A stretch of DNA of 64,000 nucleotides from Eutreptiella sp. 'Long Island Sound 2002' (Eukaryota; Euglenozoa; Euglenophyceae; Eutreptiales; Eutreptiaceae), in contig OZ038382.1 of assembly GCA_964036045.1 (NCBI GenBank), positions 42,300,090-42,364,089 of the forward strand. Reading direction: 5' to 3'. The notes beneath the pieces are model-generated. The model saw nothing but the letters and a program-made list of their open reading frames with translations. It did not search any database and was not told the origin of the DNA. Within the stretch, counting starts at the first letter, position 1; each line of letters begins with the position of its first letter. Made by a program: the position numbers and the translations under genes. Positions 1-9,751 of this stretch are shown piece after piece.

Positions 1-3000
1 ATCATGCCTGAAATCGCCTGGGGAGGGGCGATTTTCGTGGCTCCCCTAGGCGTTCTGACCTCCAGCGGCTGTGTTAACATTGTGAACACAGCCTGTTTCG
101 TCGATCAATTCATCTTGGAACGGATCATCCGCTGGATTCAGAGCATTTTCGACGTAATCTCGATCCGCATCAGACACCTGGTCTGCACCTGAGACCTGAT
201 CCACACGATGGTTGCCCTTTCCTCGTCCACGGCCACGGCCGCCGGATGATGGGCCACCACCGTCGCCACGCCCTCTGCCCTTACCAGAGAAGGGGGTTCC
301 CGAAGGATTTCCCTTACCTTTACCCTGTGATCCTGGAGCATTTCCTTTGTTTTGACCGGATTGAGGGGTTTGGCCTGGATTTCGATTTCCGCCTCCGACG
401 TTGACATTTGGACCTGTCTGGCCCTTCGGCTGTCCACCGGAACCGGATGGAGTCCGATTTCCTTTGCCTTGGGACCCGCCAGGGCCTCCAGTATTTTTGT
501 TCCCACCGGAGGGAGTCGAATTACCCTTTCCCCCCTTGGCACCATGCACCTGTCTGTCATTCCTGTCTGAATTCTGAGGATTACTGACATTTTCACCAAT
601 CACCTTGTGATCGTAAGCAGACCATCGGTGATTAGCAGTGGAATGCGTCTTAGCTCGGTTCGTAGAACCTAGAAGAAGACAGATGCTACAATGATCCTGA
701 ACATTCCGGGTGTCATTCACCTTTTTGTTGCCCTTTTGGGCCCCATTTTGGGTGTTTTGCTGGGTATTCTTGTTTCCCCCAAGACCCTCATGGAAATTTT
801 GATTGGCGGCGTCAGCGAGCCTCTCAACCTCTTCCCACAGTTCCTGCGGAGTAAACGAAAACACCCAGTTCCTGGCCTTCAGACGATTGCCATGGAAGCT
901 TACTCCCCTATTGAGGACTTGGACAAACAAGTCCCGATCCTCGTGTTCATTGAACTTGATTTTCCACGTGTTTTCAGTGAATTTCACCTTGGTAAACGAC
1001 GTGGGGGAGCACTTTTGAAGTGCCTCCCTGACTGTAAACCGGTTGGCCGAGGCGTCAAAGCCATCGATCTCCGCCCACCAGGTCTTGACCTTTTCTTCGG
1101 ACTGTCGATTCCGAAGGGTGGCGGCGGTTTCTGAGGGGATCTTGTCAAAAATCAGATTTTTCAGCTCGGCACTAGAAAATTTTTCGCCTGAATGTTCAGA
1201 TTCTTCTACGAGATTCCAGAAGCGCTGTCTCTTGTCCTGCACCTCATGCAAGATTAATCGAGAGAACGAAGGAAAATTCTTCAACATCTGGTGGTAATGG
1301 TCCTCTGGCAGTCGAGATCCACGTACCTCCAACTGTTCCCACACCTCATCAAAGGTAAGGGGGGAACTTGAATCCTCACGATCACTCCAGGTTCTGAGCC
1401 AAGTGTTGGCCGGCGCTCCCTCAAGGCAGTCCAGGAGGGCCATCAGGAACTGATCATCCTGGAGCTTTTGAGTCTTAACCCACAGTTTAAATTCCCGTTG
1501 GAACTGAGGCCAACGTCTGGGGTTCCCATTATACTTCGGTTGCTTGGCAACCTGACGAAGTCGCAATGAAGTGGGATTTAGGAGTGAATCCAGCCCAACA
1601 CCGGCCGTAATGGTAGACACCTTCGCGGCATCATTAGCCACACCAGCTCCGGCGAGGGTCTGGGCGAGCAACATCTGGGCAATTGCATTGGAATCAACAG
1701 CAGGAAGGGTAGTACGGGAGGCAGTTCGTTTGGCATTTTGAGCCTCATTCCTAGCCTTCACCGATCTACTCTGAGATCGAGAGATTGTAACCCTTTCCTT
1801 GAGCTTAGTCCTGCTGATCCTTGCGTCGGTGGTCTTAGAGTCCACCGAAGGAGCAATCGAAAAAATTTCTGTCGCCTCCTCCGACGGTTCTGTTGTTTGT
1901 TCCACCGATGATGCGCCCTCAGACCTCATGTGGGTCTTGAAAAGATCTTTAATTCCCAGCGTCTGAATGATGAGTTGCATCTGATCTTTGAGTAATTGGA
2001 GCTCAGTATCTCGCTGTGATCTGCAAGAGCAGTCGGCAGGACAGTACATACCGTGTCCTGAAGGGCCTGAGCAGGCTGTCGGACCGCTAATCTCAGTGGT
2101 TCGCAGCCAGGAGTCCACTTGTGGAGCTCCTTCAGTCCTAATTTCCAGGCTTGCCTGCCTAGCTGCCTCTAAAATTCCTTCCTCAACCGCGGCGGCTAGA
2201 TCGTCGCGGATGGAAACAGAGGGATGAGGGGCGGAGGGCCCGGCAACAGGTGCCTTGGTCTTCTCCTTTGGGAAGGGACTTGCCTCCCAAATCTGCACAA
2301 AAATGGCAAAAGATTCATCTTCTTGAGGACACCACCACATCCTGGTCTTAATTTCTTCTTGAAGGAGGAAAAAATATTCAAATAAAAAATCAGAGGCGAT
2401 TCTTTCTTGTCCTATCAGCCTAGACGTGGCTAATAGACACAGTGCCTCAAGCGCCTCAAGGTTACGGGCCACTTCCGAAGACAAATGGTTGTCCCATTGT
2501 GCCCATGAGGCTGGTCGATTATAGGTTGGTACCTCACCTGGACCACCCATCTCAATGTCGTCAATGTCGGCATCGATGGTCTCGAAATGTGGACATTGGT
2601 AGGGAGTATTAGTACCTGCCAGGTCCGTAAGCTCCACCGGAGCGTTGCCATTAGCGTAGGCTGGGAGATTCCAGCTGCTTGATGGCCAATTTCGACTGGG
2701 ATCTTGATTGTAATCTGGGCCTCCACAGCTGCTGATTTGTGTCCTTCTTGGGCAATTTGGGCTTGCGCAAGGCATTCCTCTCAAGGCCTCGTTCGCACAG
2801 CACCACGGGAGCGTGATCGTTACGTCTCCGGAGGTGGCGGAGTCTACGGGGCCATACTGAGGGGCTAGCTGTGGTTGGGACACCAAAGGAACAACATTCA
2901 GGTAGCCTCTGCTACCATGAAAGTGCTGCCCTGGGTCGTTGTGGGTGCCGGAGGGCTCGGGGCCGGCAAGACCAGTGGGGCAGGCACGCGAGGAGTCTCC

Positions 3001-3081
3001 CTGGATGTTGTTATTGGGGGTAGAACCGGACACTCGGACACCAACGGAGGCGAGAGCAGCGACAACAGAAGCAAGGTCCAT
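1..3081 (-). mobile_element. LTR-type retrotransposon, 5' part (gag; pol lies beyond the left edge)
   Basis: A single large minus-strand gene with retrotransposon gag architecture fills this stretch, and the coding direction runs out of the window to the left. No protease, reverse transcriptase or integrase motif is visible because only 45 bases remain after the gag stop codon. I could not identify LTR ends or a primer-binding site with confidence in the leader to the right, so the superfamily (Gypsy, Copia or Bel/Pao) is undecided. The element belongs to the flank and is not interspersed in the satellite. Confidence 0.6.
46..3081 (-). CDS. Gag-like polyprotein of a retrotransposon, 1011 aa
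   Basis: Probable structural protein that would coat retrotransposon RNA in virus-like particles. It starts at ATG (3081-3079) and ends at TAG (48-46). Residues 1-460 are low in recognisable domains, with Cys/Pro/Ser-rich stretches and an acidic-to-basic shift near 390-450. Residues 513-660 look like a capsid domain: KYNGN, then W524, F527 and F531, and a helical LMALLDCLEGAPANTWL segment, as in gag families where a Y/F-x-G-x(n)-W-x-x-F entry precedes the helices. Residues 695-740 resemble a small RRM-like fold. A variant zinc knuckle follows (C798, C801, H812, H817; C-x2-C-x10-H-x4-H), then a Gly/Lys/Arg-rich tail (848-957) with RGRGRG runs typical of nucleic-acid binding. The frame after the TAG stays open for the 15 codons to the edge. 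Gag is a confident class call from architecture; the exact family is not determined. Confidence 0.72.
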   Translation of the reverse strand: MDLASVVAALASVGVRVSGSTPNNNIQGDSSRACPTGLAGPEPSGTHNDPGQHFHGSRGYLNVVPLVSQPQLAPQYGPVDSATSGDVTITLPWCCANEALRGMPCASPNCPRRTQISSCGGPDYNQDPSRNWPSSSWNLPAYANGNAPVELTDLAGTNTPYQCPHFETIDADIDDIEMGGPGEVPTYNRPASWAQWDNHLSSEVARNLEALEALCLLATSRLIGQERIASDFLFEYFFLLQEEIKTRMWWCPQEDESFAIFVQIWEASPFPKEKTKAPVAGPSAPHPSVSIRDDLAAAVEEGILEAARQASLEIRTEGAPQVDSWLRTTEISGPTACSGPSGHGMYCPADCSCRSQRDTELQLLKDQMQLIIQTLGIKDLFKTHMRSEGASSVEQTTEPSEEATEIFSIAPSVDSKTTDARISRTKLKERVTISRSQSRSVKARNEAQNAKRTASRTTLPAVDSNAIAQMLLAQTLAGAGVANDAAKVSTITAGVGLDSLLNPTSLRLRQVAKQPKYNGNPRRWPQFQREFKLWVKTQKLQDDQFLMALLDCLEGAPANTWLRTWSDREDSSSPLTFDEVWEQLEVRGSRLPEDHYHQMLKNFPSFSRLILHEVQDKRQRFWNLVEESEHSGEKFSSAELKNLIFDKIPSETAATLRNRQSEEKVKTWWAEIDGFDASANRFTVREALQKCSPTSFTKVKFTENTWKIKFNEHEDRDLFVQVLNRGVSFHGNRLKARNWVFSFTPQELWEEVERLADAANQNFHEGLGGNKNTQQNTQNGAQKGNKKVNDTRNVQDHCSICLLLGSTNRAKTHSTANHRWSAYDHKVIGENVSNPQNSDRNDRQVHGAKGGKGNSTPSGGNKNTGGPGGSQGKGNRTPSGSGGQPKGQTGPNVNVGGGNRNPGQTPQSGQNKGNAPGSQGKGKGNPSGTPFSGKGRGRGDGGGPSSGGRGRGRGKGNHRVDQVSGADQVSDADRDYVENALNPADDPFQDELIDETGCVHNVNTAAGGQNA

Positions 3082-3450
3082 GCTGATTGTGGTCCGGCAG
3101 AAAATCCCAGTCTATGAAGAAAATTGAGGGGAATTATTCTAAATACATCTGAGTGTCCAAAACTGTCCGAATGAATTTAAATAATCCATTTATGTAAAAT
3201 TGTATGGCCGATCAGGCCCGCGAGCGCGCGCCAGCGGCAAATGGCGATTCCAGCTAAAATAGCGGAATGCGGCGGATTTACGGGAAATGGACCGCGGAAT
3301 CAAATCCGGCATATCAGAAATATATAGGAAATATCTTGTGACTGAGCTGCGAGGCGGCAATTCCGCCGAAGCAAAGAAAATGACCAAAATGTAGCCAATC
3401 TGGGCAGAATGTCTGAAAATCTGAGCAGATGGGGCTAGCCGCACTTACAG
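3082..3450. other. Leader/upstream region of the gag gene, no gene seen
   Basis: This stretch lies directly upstream of the gag ATG and would form the 5' untranslated leader or LTR of the minus-strand element. It is AT-rich near the start codon and then GC-rich (a GCGAGCGCGCGCC run near 3220). No convincing primer-binding site (TGG followed by a tRNA 3' end complement) or TG...CA LTR border could be fixed by eye. Short open frames here match nothing I recognise. Confidence 0.4.
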
Positions 3451-3535
3451 GGCGTTTGCGACTGTGGAACCAAGCCACACTCCAGGTATTATACCCTTCT
3501 CAGTGTGACCTATAATACGCTGTTCGCAAACACGC
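3451..3535. repeat. Nested inverted repeat (long hairpin)
   Basis: Outer arms GGCGTTTGCGA (from 3451) and TTCGCAAACACGC (3523-3535) are complementary apart from a small bulge. Inner arms GTATTATA (3486-3493) and TATAATAC (3511-3518) are perfectly complementary. Together they can fold into one long stem. It is the first of three hairpins in 300 bp. Confidence 0.65.
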
Positions 3536-3578
3536 TGCAGATGCAGCTACCCCTGTCAAGCAAGCAAGCTTTAAGAAA

Positions 3579-3612
3579 CTCCTCGGGTTCTCTTAAAGAA
3601 CGTACCGAGGAG
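3579..3612. repeat. Strong hairpin with 8-bp and 5-bp stems
   Basis: CTCCTCGG (3579-3586) pairs with CCGAGGAG (3605-3612), and inside them GTTCT (3587-3591) pairs with AGAAC (3597-3601). Only a small loop and a 3-base bulge remain. In RNA this would be a very stable stem-loop on either strand. The function is unknown. Confidence 0.65.
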
Positions 3613-3714
3613 CCTCTGGGTAACCTAAACAAGGTTTACCGTGCGCAATTCGCGTGGCCTACCCTTTAATGCATCATGTGCACGCAGGGAAGGGAGACTT
3701 AACCACAGACTCAA

Positions 3715-3736
3715 CCAGGAGGTGAGCTCCTCCTGG
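3715..3736. repeat. Perfect 8-bp inverted repeat with 6-base loop
   Basis: CCAGGAGG and CCTCCTGG flank the loop TGAGCT. It is the third hairpin of the cluster. No U-tract follows, so it is not a simple bacterial-type terminator. Confidence 0.6.
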
Positions 3737-4590
3737 GCTAACCTACCTTACTCACCATGCATCGTGTGAATGCCGCATTAAAACGAACACAAAACAAACC
3801 TAAGCGTTTTAAGCAACTCAACTTGAACGCTACGGCCGCACACGTACAAACGCTTACCTGTGAAGAAAGAAACAAGGGTGGATTAAGGATACAGGTGAAG
3901 CGATACAGCGTGTGGATGCCTAGATTAGGCACATGCATCGCGAGCACAGCGCATATTCTAACCCTACATGCGCGCTGCGCGCTCCATTCGCATCACATAC
4001 CTTTCACTCCTGCTTTCACCTGTGCAGAGCACGAGAGATTAACACCCGACCCCCCAACGAGCACAGCGTTAACAACCCTAACGTTTTGACGGAGCAACCA
4101 ACACGAACGCAATGCGTGAGTGTGGAGTGACACAGACATACCTGAGAGACGGGTTGTTGAACTGCTCTGTGGTGCGGGCTGATTTTGAATACTTTACTCT
4201 GAAGTTTATAAAAATTTTGATGCAACTGTGCAAAAATTTTCTTTAAAACTTTAAAAACTACGGCTCATACCCTCTTTTTCAAAAGCCGTTTTCGCTTGCG
4301 CAACCCTTTTCTTGGCGTCCGCTTCGTTTGCGCTTGTCTGCGACTTTAAGTTATGTGTAAAAATGACGATTTCCCGCGTGGTTTCGTCGATTTTCAACGA
4401 TTTCACTTGCTAAATCGCAGCCCCTTCCGCAAAACCGCAGGAATCACTCCCTGCTGGTTCCATTTTCTATTTTTTTCAGCTCCTGGGGGTTTGTGTCCTC
4501 CATTGGGAGTATTGCTCCGCCCTGGCCCTTGGTCAGGACGTTTACTAAAACGCTGTTTATACGGCGACAACCGTCCGCATTAGAGCGTTC
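3737..4590. other. Unassigned intergenic DNA
   Basis: Frames of up to 110 codons exist on both strands (for example 3757-4089 plus) but have low-complexity, His/Thr-rich composition and no recognisable motif. I see no repeat, RNA gene or conserved protein. Confidence 0.4.
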
Positions 4591-4593
4591 GAC

Positions 4594-4650
4594 TGTACCC
4601 TAGTGGACAGACACATGTGCTCTAGACAGGGAGTCCTGGGTTCAATTCCC
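4594..4650 (+). other. tRNA-like Pol III promoter (possible SINE head or decayed tRNA)
   Basis: An A-box-like stretch (ACCCTAGTGGACAG, about 4597-4610) is followed about 30 bases later by a good B box (GGGTTCAATTCCC, 4638-4650). The T-arm can form four pairs around the loop TTCAATT. The 3' acceptor-like TGCCCCCA has no complementary 5' partner at the expected distance, so a functional tRNA is unlikely. A tRNA-derived SINE or degraded tRNA gene is the best reading, with weak support. Confidence 0.3.
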
Positions 4651-5624
4651 ACTGCCCCCACACTCTTTCCAGAAGTTTTCGCCTCACGCCGACGACTTTT
4701 GAGGAATGCCCCTTCGAAGGGACATCATTCACGGAACATTACACTGTTTTTCAAGGGTCCATACAGTGTGATAGGCTTCTATGAAGTGATGAGAATGTTT
4801 TTGGTAAGTTTAATGCATTTTTTTTGAGGTAATTTTGGGGAATATTTGAGCCTTTTTCCTTGGTCCTACTAGCTTGATCAACTAGTACTCCAGGGGGGAG
4901 TAAGAAAAAGTCACTGCCATGTCTTTCTTGGAGGGCTTGATCCAGGCTAAGCCCCCCTTAAAACCCTTTGTTGATGCTGAGACAAACTTAAGTGTTTTTA
5001 TCTCTCTTTTGTGGCCTAAAGTACACTTTCTCAAGGTAACTAGGGTTGTGACCCTAGCCCCCCCCATGAAGTTCACCCCTACCACTCAACTGAGCGGAGG
5101 TACCTTCCTTCATGGAGGTCATACCAAAATAAATCAGGCATTCCTTGCTTGTGGGCCTTGGAGGTTAAGCCTAAGTCGTCTCCCACCCCAGGACCCCTAT
5201 ACTCAATTGATTCTACCACTTATTGTGGTCCTACTTTGTAACTGTTTCTGAATTCAGTTGCTTGGCCAAGTCATTTTCTGTGTGGTCCTGACATCTATGC
5301 CCCTCAGTCCTAACCAGCACCATTTCACCCAAAAGAGTGCACATGAAGTGCCTATTGCAACCTCTGAGGCTAGAGTCTGACCAATTTTCATAAAAAACCT
5401 TTTGCTTTACCCATTTGTGATTGAATCTATGTTCATATACCTGCTTTGTCTATCTGCAGCCCTTCTGTGTTACACTGGATTCCAAAACCAATCATTGATT
5501 TCATTGATTCGATCCATATTCAGTCCTTGCTCTACTTGCTGCTTTGGTTTGGGGTTTTCCACTACAAAACCAACTTGCAGGAATACATCAAAAGACCTAG
5601 GGCATAATTCAAGGACATCTTTCT
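4651..5624. other. Unassigned DNA up to the satellite border
   Basis: No coding region could be supported. The 110-codon plus frame at 4919-5251 and its antisense counterpart resemble no known family. Composition is more AT-rich than the satellite. The last 60 bases (5565-5624) show no similarity to the monomer, which gives a sharp border at 5625. Confidence 0.4.
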
Positions 5625-8600
5625 CCTGGCTCTCACACCAAGCCATACCATACCATGCCAAGCCAAGCCAGCCATGCCTTGGCTTGACGAGACGAGGCGA
5701 GCGAGCGCGCGCGCGCGGGGGTGGCGGGGGGTGCAATGGCAGTGTGGGTGTGTGGTGGCAGTGGACCAGAGCGAAAACTTCAACGGGTAGGGCGAAAGGT
5801 GCCACTTTACGAAAGCACGAGTACAGCCTAGCCAACCACCACGCAGCAACCTGAAAATCCAATAAATGTGGCGTACCAAAATGAAACTTTTTTGCAAAAA
5901 TATGGAACATGCCCCTTCTAAATTTTCTTCCCGGAACGCTGAAGGGGGAGCTGCAATAACTTGACAGAAAGTCCCGAATTCAATTTTGAGATATTGTGTC
6001 GGCAAGTATCACCACACTTCATTATGAAAGCACCTGGCTCTCACACCAAGCCATACCATACCATGCCAAGCCAAGCCAGCCATGCCTTGGCTTGACGAGA
6101 CAAGGCGAGCGAGCGCGCGCGCGCGGGGGTGGCGGGGGGTGCAATGGCAGTGTGGGTGTGTGGTGGCAGTGGACCAGAGCGAAAACTTCAACGGGTAGGG
6201 CGAAAGGTGCCACTTTACGAAAGCACGCGTACAGCCTAGCCAACCACCACGCAGCAACCTGAAAATCCAATAAATGTGGCGTACCACAATGAAACTTTTT
6301 TGCAAAAATATGGAACATGCCCCTTCTAAATTTTCTTCTAATGCCTTCCCGGAACGCTGAAGGGGGAGCTGCAATAACTTGACAGAAAGTCCCGAATTCA
6401 ATTTTGAGATATTGTGTCGGCAAGTATCACCACACTTCATTATGAAAGCACCTGGCTCTCACACCAAGCCATACCATACCATGCCAAGCCAAGCCAGCCA
6501 TGCCTTGGCTTGACGAGACGAGGCGAGCGAGCGCGCGCGCGGGGGGGTGGCGGGGGGTGCAATGGCAGTGTGGGTGTGTGGTGGCAGTGGACCAGAGCGA
6601 AAACTTCAACGGGTAGGGCGAAAGGTGCCACTTTACGAAAGCACACGTACAGCCTAGCCAACCACCACGCAGCAACCTGAAAATCCAATAAATGTGGCGT
6701 ACCAAAATGAAACGTTTTTGCAAAAATATGGAACATGCCCCTTCTAAATTTTCTTCCCGGAACGCTGAAGGGGGAGCTGCAATAACTTGACAGAAAGTCC
6801 CGAATTCAATTTTGAGATATTGTGTCGGCAAGTATCACCACACTTCATTATGAAAGCACCTGGCTCTCACACCAAGCCATACCATACCATGCCAAGCCAA
6901 GCCAGCCATGCCTTGGCTTGACGAGACGAGGCGAGCGTCTGCGCGCGCGCGGGGGTGGCGGGGGGTGCAATGGCAGTGTGGGTGTGTGGTGGCAGTGGAC
7001 CAGGGCGAAAACTTCAACGGGTAGGGCGAAAGGTGCCACTTTACGAAAGCACGCGTACAGCCTAGCCAACCACCACGCAGCAACCTGAAAATCCAATAAA
7101 TGTGGCGTACCAAAATGAAACTTTTTTGCAAAAATATGGAAGATGCCCCTTCTAAATTTTCTTCTAATGCCTTCCCGGAACGCTGAAGGGGGAGCTGCAA
7201 TAACTTGACAGAAAGTCCCGAATTCAATTTTGAGATATTGTGTCGGCAAGTATCACCACACTTCATTATGAAAGCACCTGGCTCTCACACCAAGCCATAC
7301 CATACCATGCCAAGCCAAGCCAGCCATGCCTTGGCTTGACGAGACGAGGCGAGCGAGCGCGCGCGCGCGGGGGTGGCGGGGGGTGCAATGGCAGTGTGGG
7401 TGTGTGGTGGCAGTGGACCAGAGCGAAAACTTCAACGGGTAGGGCGAAAGGTGCCACTTTACGAAAGCACGCGTACAGCCTAGCCAACCACCACGCAGCA
7501 ACCTGAAAATCCAATAAATGTGGCGTACCAAAATGAAACTTTTTTGCAAAAATATGGAACATGCCCCTTCTGAATTTTCTTCTAATGCCTTTCCGCAACG
7601 CTGAAGGGGGAGCTGCAATAACTTGACAGAAAGTCCCGAATACAATTTTGAGATATTGTGTCGGCAAGTATCACCACACTTCATTATGAAACCACCTGGC
7701 TCTCACACCAAGCCATACCATACCATGCCAAGCCAAGCCAGCCATGCCTTGGCTTGACGAGACGAGGCGAGCGAGCGCGCGCGCGCGGGGCTGGCGGGGG
7801 GTGCAATGGCAGTGTGGGTGTGTGGTGGCAGTGGACCAGAGCGAAAACTTCAACGGGTAGGGCGAAAGGTGCCACTTTACGAAAGCACGCGTACAGCCTA
7901 GCCAACCACCACGCAGCAACCTGAAAATCCAATAAATGTGGCGTACCAAAATGAAACTTTTTTGCAAAAATATGGAACATGCCCCTTCTAAATTCTCTTC
8001 TAATGCCTTCCCGGAACGCTGAAGGGGGAGCTACAATAACTTGACAGAAAGTCCCGAATTCAATTTTGAGATATTGTGTCGGCAAGTATCACCACACTTC
8101 ATTATGAAAGCACCTGGCTCTCACACCAAGCCATACCATACCATGCCAAGCCAAGCCAGCCATGCCTTGGCTTGACGAGACGAGGCGAGGGAGCGCGCGC
8201 GCGCGGGGGTGGCGGGGGGTGCAATGGCAGTGTGGGTGTGTGGTGGCAGTGGACCAGAGCGAAAACTTCAACGGGTAGGGCGAAAGGTGCCACTTTACGA
8301 AAGCACGCGTACTGCCTAGCCAACCACCACGCAGCAACCTGAAAATCCAATAAATGTGGCGTACCAAAATGAAACTTTTTTGCAAAAATATGGAACATGC
8401 CCCTTCTAAATTTTCTTCTAATGCCTTCCCGCAACGCTGAAGGGGGAGCTGCAATAACTTGACAGAAAGTCCCGAATTCAATTTTGAGATATTGTGTCGG
8501 CAAGTATCACCACACTTCATTATGAAAGCACCTGGCTCTCACACCAAGCCATACCATACCATGCCAAGCCAAGCCAGCCATGCCTTGGCTTGACGAGACG

Positions 8601-9751
8601 AGGCGAGCGAGCGCGCGCGCGCGGGGGTGGCGGGGGGTGCAATGGCAGTGTGGGTGTGTGGTGGCAGTGGACCAGAGCGAAAACTTCAACGGGTAGGGCG
8701 AAAGGTGCCACTTTACGAAAGCACGCGTACAGCCTAGCCAACCACCACGCAGCAACCTGAAAATCCAATAAATGTGGCGTACCAAAATGAAACTTTTTTG
8801 CAAAAATATGGAACATGCCCCTTCTAAATTCTCTTCTAATGCCTTCCCGGAACGCTGAAGGGGGAGCTGCAATAACTTGACAGAAAGTCCCGAATTCAAT
8901 TTTGAGATATTGTGTCGGCAAGTATCACCACACTTCATTATGAAAGCACCTGGCTCTCACACCAAGCCATACCATACCATGCCAAGCCAAGCCAGCCATG
9001 CCTTGGCTTGACGAGACGAGGTGAGCGAGCGCGCGCGCGCGCGGGGGTGGCGGGGGGTGCAATGGCAGTGTGGGTGTGTGGTGGCAGTGGACCAGAGCGA
9101 AAACTTCAACGGGTAGGGCGAAAGGTGCCACTTTACGAAAGCACGCGTACAGCCTAGCCAACCACCACGCAGCAACCTGAAAATCCAATAAATGTGGCGT
9201 ACCAAAATGAAACTTTTTTGCAAAAATATGGAACATGCCCCTTCTAAATTTTCTTCTAATGCCTTCCCGGAACGCTGAAGGGGGAGCTGCAATAACTTGA
9301 CAGAAAGTCCCGAATTCAATTTTGTGATATTGTGTCGGCAAGTATCACCACACTTCATTATGAAAGCACCTGGCTCTCACACCAAGCCATACCATACCAT
9401 GCCAAGCCAAGCCAGCCATGCCTTGGCTTGACGAGACGAGGCGAGCGAGCGCGCGCGCGCGCGGGGGTGGCGGGGGGTGCAATGGCAGTGTGGGTGTGTG
9501 GTGGCAGTGGACCAGAGCGAAAACTTCAACGGGTAGGGCGAAAGGTGCCACTTTACGGAAGCACGCGTACAGCCTAGCCAACCACCACGCAGCTACCTGA
9601 AAATCCAATAAATGTGGCGTACCAAAATGAAACTTTTTTGCAAAAATATGGAACATGCCCCTTGTAAATTTTCTTCTAATGCCTTCCCGGAACGCTGAAG
9701 GGGGAGCTGCAATAACTTGACAGAAAGTTCCGAATTCAAATTTGAGATATT

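Noticed and set aside
3757-4089. 110-codon plus frame upstream of the tRNA-like segment
   Set aside because: Low-complexity His/Thr/Leu composition and several overlapping frames on both strands; no family resemblance.
4583-4662. Functional tRNA gene
   Set aside because: A- and B-box-like motifs exist, but the acceptor stem has no 5' partner and the anticodon arm is not convincing, so only a tRNA-like remnant is annotated.
4919-5251. 110-codon plus frame as a gene
   Set aside because: Has an antisense frame of similar length, no motif and no recognisable composition; not supported.
5996-6413. CENP-B-box match in the monomer
   Set aside because: I looked for TTCG-N4-A-N2-CGGG around CTTCAACGGG and on the other strand; the required A and the TTCG spacing are absent.
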